A stretch of 64,000 bases of DNA. Source: Rhodococcus maanshanensis NBRC 100610 (GTDB taxonomy: Bacteria; Actinomycetota; Actinomycetes; Mycobacteriales; Mycobacteriaceae). Position numbers and translations under genes: made by a program. This document shows positions 1 through 8,472 of the stretch, piece by piece. The stretch lies in the NCBI RefSeq assembly GCF_001894865.1, contig NZ_BCXA01000020.1, positions 84,902 through 148,901 on the forward strand. The letters are read 5' to 3'. The notes below the pieces were generated by a model. That model did no database searches, had not been told where the DNA came from, and saw only the letters and a program-made list of their open reading frames with translations. Numbering within the stretch: the first letter of the stretch is position 1; every line of letters begins with the position of its first letter.

Positions 1-1230
1 GGCCGCGGCCTGCAGGCGCGCGGGGGTCGAACCGCCGCCGAGCCCGGCGGCCAGGCCCGCCCAGCGTGCGATGTTGACGATCGGCATCACACCCTGCGAT
101 TTCAGGTTCACCGAATCGGTCCGCCGGGTGAGGATCTGGCGCAGCGAGTGGATGCGGACCTTGTCCTCGACCGCCTCGCGGAGCAGGAGCTTCATCGCCG
201 CGGGGGTGGCGCGGGTTCGCGCGGAGACCGGAGCGGACAGGTCGAGGTCGTCGTCTCCCCAGGTGACCCGGCTGTCGGTGAGCAGGGAGATCATCAGGAC
301 CCCCTTGTCCTCGTACGGATCCGCGATCCACCGCTCCGCGGCCTGCGACCATGCCCCTGCGGACCGCGCGAAACGCGGTCGCGCGGCGGTGGCACCCTTC
401 TCGTCGGACGGGAAGCCGCACCGGTCGAGGAGGCGGTGCACCCGTGCGGCCGCGGCCATCAGTTCCGTGTCGGTGTCCGGCCGCTCGTCCTCGTCCGCCC
501 ACACCAGGGCGCTGTCGACGTCGGAGCCGGGCATCGCCTCGCGGCGGGCGACGCTGCCGAGCGAGAGCCACGTGAACGGTGTGCGGCCGGACCGGGCGGA
601 CCCGGTCTCGAGGTGCAGGGCCTGCGCGGCTGCGGCGTCGACGATCACCGAGAGGATCGCGGAGACGTCGAGCGGTGCGACCCTGGCCCGCCAGAGACCG
701 AGCACCAGCTCGGGCACCTGGGCGGTCGCCGAGACCAGCGCGTCCGGGGTGTCGGACCTGGACACGGCGGCGCGGAGCAAGAACCCGCTGCGGGTCGCGG
801 TGGCCAGCAGGTCGCCGTCCTCGAGGACGCCGAGCAGCGCACCCGTCTCGGACAGCACCGGCATGTGCCGCACCCCCCGCTCGAGCATGTCCATCAGGAC
901 GTCCGCGCCGAGCCGGTCCGCGGACACGGTGCGGGCGGGCGCCGTCATCACGGCCGACACCGGCGTGTGGGTGCCGAGCCCGGCGGCCACCACCCGCCTG
1001 CGCAGGTCGCCATCGGTGAAGATCCCGTGCGAGCCGCCGCCGAGCGGGACGAGGACGTAGCGGCGACCCTCGCGGGTCATCAGCTCGGCCGCCTCGCGCG
1101 CGGTGCTGTCGGGGGCACAGGTCAGCGCTGGTCCGCGCAGCAGCTCGCCTGCCCGGCGCATCGCCGGGTCGCGGACGACCAGCGGGGCGACGGATGCCCC
1201 GCCACCGTCCTTCCCCTGCACGGCTCTCAT
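1..1230 (-). CDS. CBS-domain / DUF294 putative nucleotidyltransferase (3' end cut by window edge)
   Basis: The frame is open from an ATG at 1230 to the left edge (410 codons, no stop), so the C-terminus is missing. RBS GAGAGGA lies about 8 bases upstream of the ATG. Residues about 20-135 look like a CBS pair (for example GRRYVLVPLG, GIFTDGDLRRR, VRHMPVLSETGALLGVLEDGDL). A nucleotidyltransferase-like part follows, with FTWLSLGSVARREAMPGSDVD, matching the G-S-x(n)-D-x-D pattern of the DUF294/GlnD-like superfamily, then a helical C-terminal region (VNLKSQGVMPIVNIARWAGL). The family is thought to be a cytoplasmic signalling uridylyl/adenylyl transferase of unknown substrate. It is divergent from the permease at 1428. 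The family call is good; the enzymatic role is unproven. Confidence 0.8.
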   Translation of the reverse strand, partial: MRAVQGKDGGGASVAPLVVRDPAMRRAGELLRGPALTCAPDSTAREAAELMTREGRRYVLVPLGGGSHGIFTDGDLRRRVVAAGLGTHTPVSAVMTAPARTVSADRLGADVLMDMLERGVRHMPVLSETGALLGVLEDGDLLATATRSGFLLRAAVSRSDTPDALVSATAQVPELVLGLWRARVAPLDVSAILSVIVDAAAAQALHLETGSARSGRTPFTWLSLGSVARREAMPGSDVDSALVWADEDERPDTDTELMAAAARVHRLLDRCGFPSDEKGATAARPRFARSAGAWSQAAERWIADPYEDKGVLMISLLTDSRVTWGDDDLDLSAPVSARTRATPAAMKLLLREAVEDKVRIHSLRQILTRRTDSVNLKSQGVMPIVNIARWAGLAAGLGGGSTPARLQAAA

Positions 1231-1382
1231 GGGCACATCCTCTCAGGACTCGATCCTCCGGTGCCGCAGGCGGCGACGGTGAGCAGTCCGCAATACCGGC
1301 GTAACGAATGACATTGAGACGCAACGGAAAGCTCGAACCTCGAAACGTGCGGGACACCCATGCGCACCGGCCGGACGGAAAA

Positions 1383-1396
1383 CTGTCAACTGACAG
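1383..1396. promoter_or_regulatory. Perfect inverted repeat upstream of the guanidine/urea-type operon (possible operator)
   Basis: CTGTCA-AC-TGACAG is a perfect 6-bp inverted repeat with a 2-base spacer. It ends 31 bases before the permease ATG, in the 197-base divergent region 1231-1427. Its position fits a repressor site near the transcription start of the operon. No regulator gene sits next to it, and I saw no recognisable guanidine riboswitch in this leader. The site is seen; its function is inferred. Confidence 0.35.
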
Positions 1397-1427
1397 ATAC
1401 TCCGCCGCCCGCCTCGCAGGAGAGCCC

Positions 1428-2945
1428 ATGACGACCGTCGCTTCTCAGTCCAAGGACCACGACGACCTGGCGGAATTCGGGTACGAACAACAGCTGCATC
1501 GGTCGCTGGGCAAATTCGCCTCCTTCGCGGCCGGCTTCTCCTTCGTCTCGATCCTGACCACCATCTTTCAGCTGTTCGGTCTCGGTTTCAGCTTCGCAGG
1601 ACCAGCGTTCTTCTGGGCCTGGCCGTGCGTGTTCATCGGCCAGTTCATGGTTGCCCTCTGCTTCGCCGAACTCGCCGCCCGATACCCGATCTCGGGCGCG
1701 ATCTACCAGTGGTCGCGGCGAATGGGCGGCGAGCTCGTCGGGTGGTTCGCCGGCTGGTTCATGATCCTGGCCCAGATCGTCACGGCCTCCGCCGCGGCCA
1801 TCGCGCTGCAGGTCGTGCTGCCGACGGTGTGGAGCGGATTCCAGATCGTCGGCGAGGACAGCGCCCTGACCTCCCCGAGCGGCGCCGCGAACGCGGTCCT
1901 GCTCGGCTCCGTGCTGCTGGTGCTGACGACCACCATCAACTGCATCGGCGTCAACTGGATGTCGCGGATCAACAACATCGGTGTCACCTGCGAGATCATC
2001 GGCGTCATCGCGGTTGTCGGGATGTTCTTCACCCACGCCCAGCGCGGGCCCGACGTCGTGTTCGACACGGGCGAGGCCGGCACCCAGCCGGGGTACATCT
2101 GGGCCTGGATCGTCTCCGGGCTGATGGCCGCCTACGTGATGGTCGGGTTCGGATCGGCGGGTGAACTCGCGGAGGAGACCCGCAACCCACGCCGGGTCGC
2201 TCCCCGCACCATCCGGCTCGCACTCTCGGTCTCCGCCATCGGCGGCGGCCTGATGATCGTCGGCGCGTTGATGGCGGCGCCGAGCCTGACCGACGGCCGC
2301 CTCGCAACCGAGGGCCTGCCGTACGTGCTGACCTCGATCCTGTCCTCGCCGTGGGGAACGTTGCTGCTGATCGACGTCGCCATCGCGGTGTTCGTGTGCA
2401 CCCTCGCCATCCAGACCGCGGCCTCGCGGCTGATGTTCTCGATGGCCCGCGACGGCCGACTGCCCGCCTCGCCGGTGCTGGCCCGGGTCAATCCCCGCAC
2501 GGGGACCCCGATCGCGCCCTCCGTCCTGATCGGCGTGCTGTGCGTCGCGGTGCTGGCCGTCAACGTCGGCAACTCCGCGATCTTCACCACCCTCTCGAGC
2601 GTGTGCATCGTGCTGATCTACCTGGCCTACCTCATGGTGACCGTGCCGTTGCTGGTGCGCAGGCTCGGTGGCTGGCCGAGCGGCGGGCCGCAGGTGGACG
2701 CGGAGGGCCGTCCGCTGTTCTCGCTCGGGAAGTTCGGGATCCCCGTCAACGTCGCGGCGGTCCTCTACGGCGCGCTCATGGTCGTCAACCTGTCCTGGCC
2801 ACGCGCGGAGATCTTCAACCCGACAGGCGAATTCCCCCTCCTGCAATGGGCCGCGCCGCTCACCGTCGCGGCGGTGGTGCTCGTCGGAGCCCTCTGCTAC
2901 CCGCGCGGCAAGACCGTACCGAACCCCGTCACGATCGGAGCCTGA
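1428..2945 (+). CDS. APC-superfamily permease of the urea/guanidine operon
   Basis: A 505-residue polytopic membrane protein of the amino acid-polyamine-organocation superfamily with about 12 hydrophobic segments. The N-terminus (LAEFGYEQQLHRSLGKFASF) and the early FAGPAFFWAWP and YPISGAIYQWS stretches are typical of APC permeases linked to urea-amidolyase loci. I chose the ATG at 1428 because AGGAGAG lies just upstream and the family N-terminus begins there; the frame stays open upstream from 1308. The stop is followed 2 bases later by the next GTG, so it heads the operon. Inferred role: uptake of guanidine, urea or a related nitrogen compound across the cytoplasmic membrane. Confidence 0.87.
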   Translation: MTTVASQSKDHDDLAEFGYEQQLHRSLGKFASFAAGFSFVSILTTIFQLFGLGFSFAGPAFFWAWPCVFIGQFMVALCFAELAARYPISGAIYQWSRRMGGELVGWFAGWFMILAQIVTASAAAIALQVVLPTVWSGFQIVGEDSALTSPSGAANAVLLGSVLLVLTTTINCIGVNWMSRINNIGVTCEIIGVIAVVGMFFTHAQRGPDVVFDTGEAGTQPGYIWAWIVSGLMAAYVMVGFGSAGELAEETRNPRRVAPRTIRLALSVSAIGGGLMIVGALMAAPSLTDGRLATEGLPYVLTSILSSPWGTLLLIDVAIAVFVCTLAIQTAASRLMFSMARDGRLPASPVLARVNPRTGTPIAPSVLIGVLCVAVLAVNVGNSAIFTTLSSVCIVLIYLAYLMVTVPLLVRRLGGWPSGGPQVDAEGRPLFSLGKFGIPVNVAAVLYGALMVVNLSWPRAEIFNPTGEFPLLQWAAPLTVAAVVLVGALCYPRGKTVPNPVTIGA

Positions 2946-2947
2946 CA

Positions 2948-3787
2948 GTGACCACAACGAACACCACGACCGCTGCCCGTGCGCACGCCCGCGCACAGGC
3001 GGGCGAGATCACCGATTCGATGCCGGTGCTGCCGGCCTCCCGGTGGCCCGGCCCACCCGATGGTGTGCCAGCCGAAAGCCTGACCTGGGCGGAGACCGTA
3101 GCGGGCGGCCGCTACACCTCGAAGGTGCTGGCCAGGGGCACCAGGCTGCGGCTGCGCGACCTCGCCGGGTCCGCCTGCGCGAACCTGCTGCTCTACCGCG
3201 CCGACGCGCCGTGGGAACGGCTCAACGCGGCCGACACGGTGAAGGTGCCATGGCAGGCCTACCTCGGTACCGGGCATCCACTGCTCTCCGATCAGGGGCG
3301 GGTCCTTGCCACGATCGTCGCCGACACCTCGGGCCGCCACGACGCCTTCTGCGGCACCAGCAGCCTGGCCGACAACCTCGCACGGTACGGAGAGGGTGCC
3401 GCGCATTCGGGCGCCCCGGCCGGCCGAGAGCTGCTGACGCTCGCCGCCGCGAAGCACGGCCTGACCCAGCGCGACCTGCCACCCGCGCTGAGCTTCTTCC
3501 ACGGCGTCCGGGTCGAGGCGGACGGCGCCCTGACCAGCATCGGGAATGCCGGGGCCGGAGCGGAACTCGAGCTGCTGATCCACCTGCCGGTGATCGTGCT
3601 CATCGCGAACACCGCGCACCCGCTCGACCCCGCGCCGACGTACCCGACCACCTCCCTCGAGGTGCTCGCATGGGAGGCGGTTGCCGATCTCGGCGCCCTG
3701 ACCAACGAGGACCCCGAGTACCGGCGGGCTGTCCTCAACAGCGAGGACGCCTGGGCCGCAGCACAGTTCGGAAAGGACGCGAAATGA
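2948..3787 (+). CDS. DUF1989 urea-amidolyase-associated protein 1 (probable carboxyguanidine deiminase subunit A)
   Basis: A 279-residue DUF1989 protein. Family signatures include LAGSACANLLLYRADAPWE, LNAADTVKVPWQAYLGTGHPL and SGRHDAFCGTSS, then LSFFHGVRVEADG and ANTAHPLDP near the C-terminus. UAAP1/UAAP2 pairs next to a carboxylase and allophanate hydrolase have been shown in other bacteria to form a carboxyguanidine deiminase (CgdAB) converting carboxyguanidine to allophanate. This subunit lacks the C-terminal Cys-rich CPQ...NPCN motif seen in its partner. The GTG at 2948 is the start consistent with operon spacing; the stop overlaps the next gene by four bases (ATGA). The family is certain; the guanidine function rests on homology and context. 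Confidence 0.85.
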   Translation: MTTTNTTTAARAHARAQAGEITDSMPVLPASRWPGPPDGVPAESLTWAETVAGGRYTSKVLARGTRLRLRDLAGSACANLLLYRADAPWERLNAADTVKVPWQAYLGTGHPLLSDQGRVLATIVADTSGRHDAFCGTSSLADNLARYGEGAAHSGAPAGRELLTLAAAKHGLTQRDLPPALSFFHGVRVEADGALTSIGNAGAGAELELLIHLPVIVLIANTAHPLDPAPTYPTTSLEVLAWEAVADLGALTNEDPEYRRAVLNSEDAWAAAQFGKDAK

Positions 3788-4440
3788 CCTCCACGCTCGA
3801 CATCCCCGCCCTCGTCCCCGGCGCCGTCGTCCTCGACGAGACCGTCGGCGCACGCGGACCGTGGTCGGCGATCGTTCGCGCCGGCGACGTGCTGACCATC
3901 GTCGACCTGCACGGAAACCAGGCCGTCGACACCCTCTTCTATGCCGCCGACGACCACGCAGTGCGGTACTCGGCCGCGGCCACCGTCGCCGCGCAGCGCA
4001 ATCTCTTCCTCTCCACGGGAAGCGTGTTGCGGGCCGACGATTCGAGCGCGCTCATGACGATCGTCGCGGACGAGGTGGGCAACCACGACACCGTCGGCGG
4101 CGCCTGCTCGCAGGAGTCGAACACGCTGCGCTACGGCCACCACACCAAGCACCAGCATGCCTGCGTGGAGAACTTCCTGGCCGAGGGCGCGAAATGGGGA
4201 CTGGGGAAACGTGATCTGGTCTCCAACATCAACTTCTTCATGAACGTGCCGGTCGACGCCGACGGCACCCTCGGGATCGTCGACGGGCTGTCCGCGCCCG
4301 GCAAGCGGCTGGCCCTGCGGGCCGAGGTGGACGCCCTGGTCCTGGTCTCGAACTGCCCGCAGATCAACAACCCCTGCAACGGCTTCGATCCGACCGAGGT
4401 CCGGATGATCGTCACCCGGCCGACCGGGGTGAACCGGTGA
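3784..4440 (+). CDS. DUF1989 urea-amidolyase-associated protein 2 (probable carboxyguanidine deiminase subunit B)
   Basis: A 218-residue DUF1989 protein, paralogous to its upstream neighbour. It carries the full candidate metal-site set: DEVGNHDTVGGACSQES (His/Asp/Cys) in the middle and LVSNCPQINNPCNGF near the C-terminus. DLHGNQAVDTLFY and NINFFMNVPVDADG are further family signatures. It probably forms the catalytic half of the CgdAB heteromer that hydrolyses carboxyguanidine to allophanate plus ammonium in the cytoplasm. The ATG at 3784 overlaps the previous stop and its own stop overlaps the GTG of the carboxyltransferase gene (GTGA at 4437-4440), indicating translational coupling and a stoichiometric complex. 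Confidence 0.86.
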   Translation: MTSTLDIPALVPGAVVLDETVGARGPWSAIVRAGDVLTIVDLHGNQAVDTLFYAADDHAVRYSAAATVAAQRNLFLSTGSVLRADDSSALMTIVADEVGNHDTVGGACSQESNTLRYGHHTKHQHACVENFLAEGAKWGLGKRDLVSNINFFMNVPVDADGTLGIVDGLSAPGKRLALRAEVDALVLVSNCPQINNPCNGFDPTEVRMIVTRPTGVNR

Positions 4441-6443
4441 ACGCGGTCACCGTGGAGCGGCCTGGAATGCTGACGGCCGTGCAGGACTGGCCCGGTCGGG
4501 TGGGGTACTGGCAGATCGGGGTGCCGCCGTCCGGACCGATGGACGACCTGTCCTTCCGGCTCGGGAACGTCGCGCTCGGCAACGACGAGGGCGCTCCGGG
4601 GCTCGAGTGCACGATGGCGGGCCCGGCCCTGCGGTTCGCCGAATCGACCACCGTCTGTGTCACCGGGGCGCCAACCGCCGTCACTGTCGACGGGCGGCCC
4701 GTCCCGTCCTGGCAGGCGGTCGCCGTGCCCGCCGGCGGCGTCCTCGATGTCGGCGCGGTCAGCGGTCCCGGCCTGCGGATCTACGTCCTGGTCCGGGGCG
4801 GATTGAGCGTGCCGGACTACCTGGGCAGCGCCGCGACGTTCACCCTCGGTCGGTTCGGCGGTCACGAGGGCCGGACCCTGCGCGAGGGCGACGTGCTCGT
4901 CGCGGGCGGCGGGGCATCGAACCCGGCCGCCGCCCAACCCGTTCCGATGGAGCACCGGCCGGTGATCGGGGGTCACTGGGAGATCGCGGTCACCGAGGGG
5001 CCGCACGGGGCGCCGGAGTTCTTCACCAGGGAGGACATCGACACCCTGCTGGCCACCGACTACGAGGTGCACTTCAACTCGGACCGCACCGGCGTCCGGT
5101 TGATCGGGCCGAAGCCGGACTGGGCGCGCGCCGACGGCGGCGAGGCGGGGCTGCATCCGTCCAACATCCACGACAACGCCTATTCGGTCGGGGCGCTCGA
5201 TTTCACCGGCGACACCCCCATCCTGCTCGGGCCCGACGGCCCCAGCCTCGGCGGTTTCGTCTGCCCGGTCACCGTGGTGGCGGCGGAACGATGGAAGCTC
5301 GGGCAGCTCAGCCCGGGGGACACCATTCGATTCGTTCCCATCCGCACGGCCCACGCTGCGTCGAGAAGCGAACTGGGACTTGGGCGCCGGGCCAGCCTGT
5401 CGACGGTCTTCGGTCGGGGCGGCGACGGCGACGACGGAGTGATCGCAAGGCGGGACGGATCGACCCAGGTCACCTACCGGCGCTCCGGCGACGACAACGT
5501 GCTCGTCGAGTACGGCGACATGAGCCTCGACCTGGCGTTGCGGGCGCGGGCGCACGCCCTGCATCAGCGGCTCGAGGCGGAGAAGCCGGCCGGTCTGCTC
5601 GACCTGACCCCCGGTATCCGGTCGCTGCAGGTCCGGGTCGACCCCGACGTGCTTCCGGTCCGGAAGCTGATGGGCCTGCTCGCCGAGGCCGAGGACCAGC
5701 TCCCCGAGGCCTCGGAACTGGTGGTGCCGAGCCGAGAGGTCAGGATGCCGTTGTCCTGGGACGACCCTTCCACCCGCGAGGCGATCAAGCGGTACATGCA
5801 CGGCGTCAGGGCCGACGCGCCCTGGTGCCCCTGGAACATCGAGTTCATCCGGCGGATGAACGGTCTGGAATCGGTCGACGACGTCTTCGAGACCGTCTTC
5901 GGCGCACAGTATCTGGTCCTCGGGCTCGGCGACGTCTACCTCGGAGCGCCGGTGGCGACCCCGCTCGACCCGAGGCACCGGCTGGTCACCACCAAGTACA
6001 ACCCGGCCAGGACCTGGACGCCGGAGAACGCGGTCGGGATCGGCGGCGCCTACCTCTGCATCTACGGGATGGAGGGCCCCGGCGGTTACCAGTTCGTCGG
6101 CCGCACCACCCAGGTGTGGAATCACCGGCACCCGCAGCGGTCGGGACCGTTCGAGGACGGCACCCCGTGGCTGCTGCGATTCTTCGACCGGATCAGTTGG
6201 TACCCCGTCGAACCCGACGAGCTGCTGGAGCTGCGGGCCGAGACGGCCGCGGGCGGAGCGGGCGGGGTCCAGATCGTCGACGGCAGCTTCTCGCTCGCCG
6301 AGCACGACCGGTTCCTCGCGGAGAACGCCGAGTCGATCGCCGGGTTCCGGGCCACCCAGGCCCGGGCGTTCGGGGCCGAACGCGAGGCATGGTCCGCGGC
6401 GGGGGAGTTCGCCAAGACCGAGGCAAAGGAGGTGGCCGCGTGA
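4437..6443 (+). CDS. Carboxyltransferase-only urea/guanidine carboxylase homologue (no biotin carboxylase or BCCP domain)
   Basis: A 668-residue protein covering only the central carboxyltransferase part of urea carboxylase. Residues about 1-305 are the KipA/PxpC-like lobe (QDWPGRVGYWQIGVPPSGPM; GPSLGGFVCPVTVV). Residues about 350-600 are the KipI/PxpB-like lobe (VGIGGAYLCIYGMEGPGGYQ; FVGRTTQVWNHRHP). Complete urea carboxylases are about 1200 residues, with an N-terminal biotin carboxylase and a C-terminal biotinyl domain. Neither is present: the protein begins directly at the KipA lobe and no AMKM-type biotinylation motif precedes the stop. The frame is intact, with 4-base overlaps on both sides, so this looks like a genuine split subunit rather than decay. 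Likely role: transfer of carboxyl from a carboxybiotin carrier supplied in trans to guanidine or urea. Confidence 0.85.
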   Translation: MNAVTVERPGMLTAVQDWPGRVGYWQIGVPPSGPMDDLSFRLGNVALGNDEGAPGLECTMAGPALRFAESTTVCVTGAPTAVTVDGRPVPSWQAVAVPAGGVLDVGAVSGPGLRIYVLVRGGLSVPDYLGSAATFTLGRFGGHEGRTLREGDVLVAGGGASNPAAAQPVPMEHRPVIGGHWEIAVTEGPHGAPEFFTREDIDTLLATDYEVHFNSDRTGVRLIGPKPDWARADGGEAGLHPSNIHDNAYSVGALDFTGDTPILLGPDGPSLGGFVCPVTVVAAERWKLGQLSPGDTIRFVPIRTAHAASRSELGLGRRASLSTVFGRGGDGDDGVIARRDGSTQVTYRRSGDDNVLVEYGDMSLDLALRARAHALHQRLEAEKPAGLLDLTPGIRSLQVRVDPDVLPVRKLMGLLAEAEDQLPEASELVVPSREVRMPLSWDDPSTREAIKRYMHGVRADAPWCPWNIEFIRRMNGLESVDDVFETVFGAQYLVLGLGDVYLGAPVATPLDPRHRLVTTKYNPARTWTPENAVGIGGAYLCIYGMEGPGGYQFVGRTTQVWNHRHPQRSGPFEDGTPWLLRFFDRISWYPVEPDELLELRAETAAGGAGGVQIVDGSFSLAEHDRFLAENAESIAGFRATQARAFGAEREAWSAAGEFAKTEAKEVAA

Positions 6444-8116
6444 CGGCGGTGGAACGGGTCAGGGCGGCGTATCGCGCGATCGAGGCGGCCGACCGGCCGG
6501 AGATCTGGATCCACCTGCGCCCTGAGTCGGAGGCGCTGGCGGAGGCGGAGGCGGTTGACCGGCGCGCCGACGCACCGACGTTGCGTGGCACGGTGCTGGC
6601 GGTCAAGGACAACGTCGACGTGGCGGGGATGCCGACCACCGCCGCCTGCCCGGAATTCGCCTTCGTGCCGGAGTCGGACGCCGAGTCGGTTGCCGCGCTG
6701 CGGCAGGCGGGCGCGGTGGTGATCGGGAAGACGAATCTCGACCAGTTCGCGACCGGTCTCGTCGGCACCAGGAGTCCATACGGCGCGGTGCGCGATTCGC
6801 GTCGCCCCGAGTACATCTCGGGCGGCTCCAGCTCGGGCTCCGCCGTGGCGGTCGCGCTCGGGCTGGTTGACCTCGCGGTCGGCACCGACACCGCCGGATC
6901 GGGCCGGGTGCCCGCCGCCCTGCAGGGGATCGTCGGGATCAAACCGACCTATGGGGTCGTCTCCGCCGAGGGTGTGGTGCCCGCGTGCGCGTCCTACGAC
7001 TGCGTGACGATCTTCGCGCCCGACCTGCACTCGGCGACGCGGGCGATGGCCGTGCTCGCCGCGGGCGCGCCGGGCCGGGCATGGCCCGCGGACGTCCGGC
7101 TGGCCGCGCCGTCGCGTCCGCGGGTGGCCGTGCCGCGCGAGCTGCCCGGCCTCGATGACGATTGGTCGGCGGCGTTCGGCGCGGCGGTCGACGCGCTCGC
7201 CGAATCCGGCGCCGAGATCGTGGAGATCGATCTCGGCCCGTTCCTCGAGGCCGCCAGGCTCCTCTACGACGGGGCGTTGGTGGCAGAGCGATACGCGGCA
7301 GTCGGGGAGTTCGTGCGTTCGCGGCCCGACGCCGTCGACCCCACCGTGCGGGCGATCGTCGCGCCTGCGGGCGAAATCGAGGCGCATCGGCTGATCGCCG
7401 ACCGGAATCGCCTGCACCGGTTGCGGGCAGAGGCGATGGTGCGGTTGGCGGGCATCGACGCCCTGATGATCCCCACCGCACCGGAGCATCCGACCATCGC
7501 CGAGGTCGCGGCCGACCCGATCGGGGTGAACTCACGGATGGGGACCTACACCAACTTCTGCAACCTTTTCGACCTCTGCGCGGTGGCGGTGCCCGCCGGG
7601 ACCGCGGGACCGGCGCATTTCGGGGTGACCGTGCTCGCCCGCGCCTTCGAGGATGCGGTCGCGGCGGACATCGCGGGGATGGTGAGCGGTTCGGTGGGCG
7701 AGGGGTGGTCCGCCGCGGCGGCGCCGTCGGTCGAACTGGCGGTGTTCGGCGCCCACCTGCTCGGCCAGCCGCTCGAGCATCAGCTCACCGCGCTCGGCGC
7801 CCGCTGGCTCGGGCCGGTGTGGACCGCGCCGAACTACCGGCTCACGGCCTTGGACACCGTGCCCCGCAAGCCCGGACTGATCCGGGTGGCGGACGGTGGG
7901 GTGTCGATCGCGGGGGAGAAGTGGCGGCTCTCCCCAGCCGCCCTCGGGCGCTTCCTCGCCGAGCTGCCGACGCCGATGCAGCTCGGCTCGGTCGAGTTCG
8001 ACGACGGCAGCTGGGGGACCGGATTCGGGTGCGATCACGCCGCGGCGGCCGGTGGTCGCGACATCAGCGAGTACGGCGGTTGGAAGGCGGCGCTGGCGGC
8101 GGGGGCGCTCGGCTGA
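6440..8116 (+). CDS. atzF: Allophanate hydrolase (amidase family)
   Basis: A 558-residue amidase-signature enzyme hydrolysing allophanate to ammonium and CO2, the last step of biotin-dependent urea/guanidine breakdown. The Ser-Ser-Lys triad is visible: Lys56 in TVLAVKDNVD, the GGSSSGS loop at 128-134, and the nucleophile Ser154 in TDTAGSGRVPAA. The C-terminal part (VFGAHLLGQPLEHQL, then TAPNYRLTALDTVPRKPGL) matches the AtzF-type C-terminal domain. The length is normal for the family. The GTG at 6440 overlaps the carboxyltransferase stop (GTGA) and has a very strong RBS, AAAGGAGG. It is the last gene of the operon. Confidence 0.93.
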   Translation: MTAVERVRAAYRAIEAADRPEIWIHLRPESEALAEAEAVDRRADAPTLRGTVLAVKDNVDVAGMPTTAACPEFAFVPESDAESVAALRQAGAVVIGKTNLDQFATGLVGTRSPYGAVRDSRRPEYISGGSSSGSAVAVALGLVDLAVGTDTAGSGRVPAALQGIVGIKPTYGVVSAEGVVPACASYDCVTIFAPDLHSATRAMAVLAAGAPGRAWPADVRLAAPSRPRVAVPRELPGLDDDWSAAFGAAVDALAESGAEIVEIDLGPFLEAARLLYDGALVAERYAAVGEFVRSRPDAVDPTVRAIVAPAGEIEAHRLIADRNRLHRLRAEAMVRLAGIDALMIPTAPEHPTIAEVAADPIGVNSRMGTYTNFCNLFDLCAVAVPAGTAGPAHFGVTVLARAFEDAVAADIAGMVSGSVGEGWSAAAAPSVELAVFGAHLLGQPLEHQLTALGARWLGPVWTAPNYRLTALDTVPRKPGLIRVADGGVSIAGEKWRLSPAALGRFLAELPTPMQLGSVEFDDGSWGTGFGCDHAAAAGGRDISEYGGWKAALAAGALG

Positions 8117-8193
8117 AGACTGGTGTTCTCGCACCCTCGACGGGTGGCCGCGCGCCTGCAATTGTTGAGGTGTGACTCGAGGAGGCGAGCAGG

Positions 8194-8460
8194 ATGGACG
8201 TGAAGCAGTGGTCGGTGAGCGTCGTCATCGACGAGCACGAAGGCCGAACACGGGCCAAGGCCCGGCTGAGCGCAGGCGACAAACCTGAGATGGTCGGCGT
8301 CGGGCTGGCCAGGCTGAACCCGGAGGACGCCGATGTACCGGCGATAGGCGACGAGCTGGCGTCCGCGCGTGCACTGGCGGACCTGTCCCACCAACTGATC
8401 GAGGCCACCGCGGCCGATATCGAGGAGGTCACCAAGCAGCCGTCGAATCTCTTCAGCTGA
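8194..8460 (+). CDS. DUF1876 domain protein
   Basis: An 88-residue protein matching DUF1876, a small cytoplasmic actinobacterial family of unknown function (MDVKQWSVSVVIDEHEGRTR, KARLSAGDKPEMVGVGLARL). Many genomes carry several copies. The ATG at 8194 has a GAGGAGG RBS about 10 bases upstream. It is convergent with the flavin monooxygenase gene ending at 8473, 12 bases away. The family call is firm; no function can be assigned. Confidence 0.85.
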   Translation: MDVKQWSVSVVIDEHEGRTRAKARLSAGDKPEMVGVGLARLNPEDADVPAIGDELASARALADLSHQLIEATAADIEEVTKQPSNLFS

Positions 8461-8472
8461 GGCAGGCCGCGA

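Noticed and set aside
1231..1427. Guanidine riboswitch in the leader of the guanidine-type operon
   Set aside because: ACGG occurs twice, but I could not build the paired hairpins of the guanidine-II class or the conserved core of the guanidine-I class.
1386..2996. Long open frames antisense to the permease and to most other genes (for example also 4131-6305 and 23919-25955 on the minus strand)
   Set aside because: They mirror the codon structure of the real genes in very GC-rich DNA, have low-complexity Arg/Gly/Pro/His-rich translations, and lack domains or RBS.
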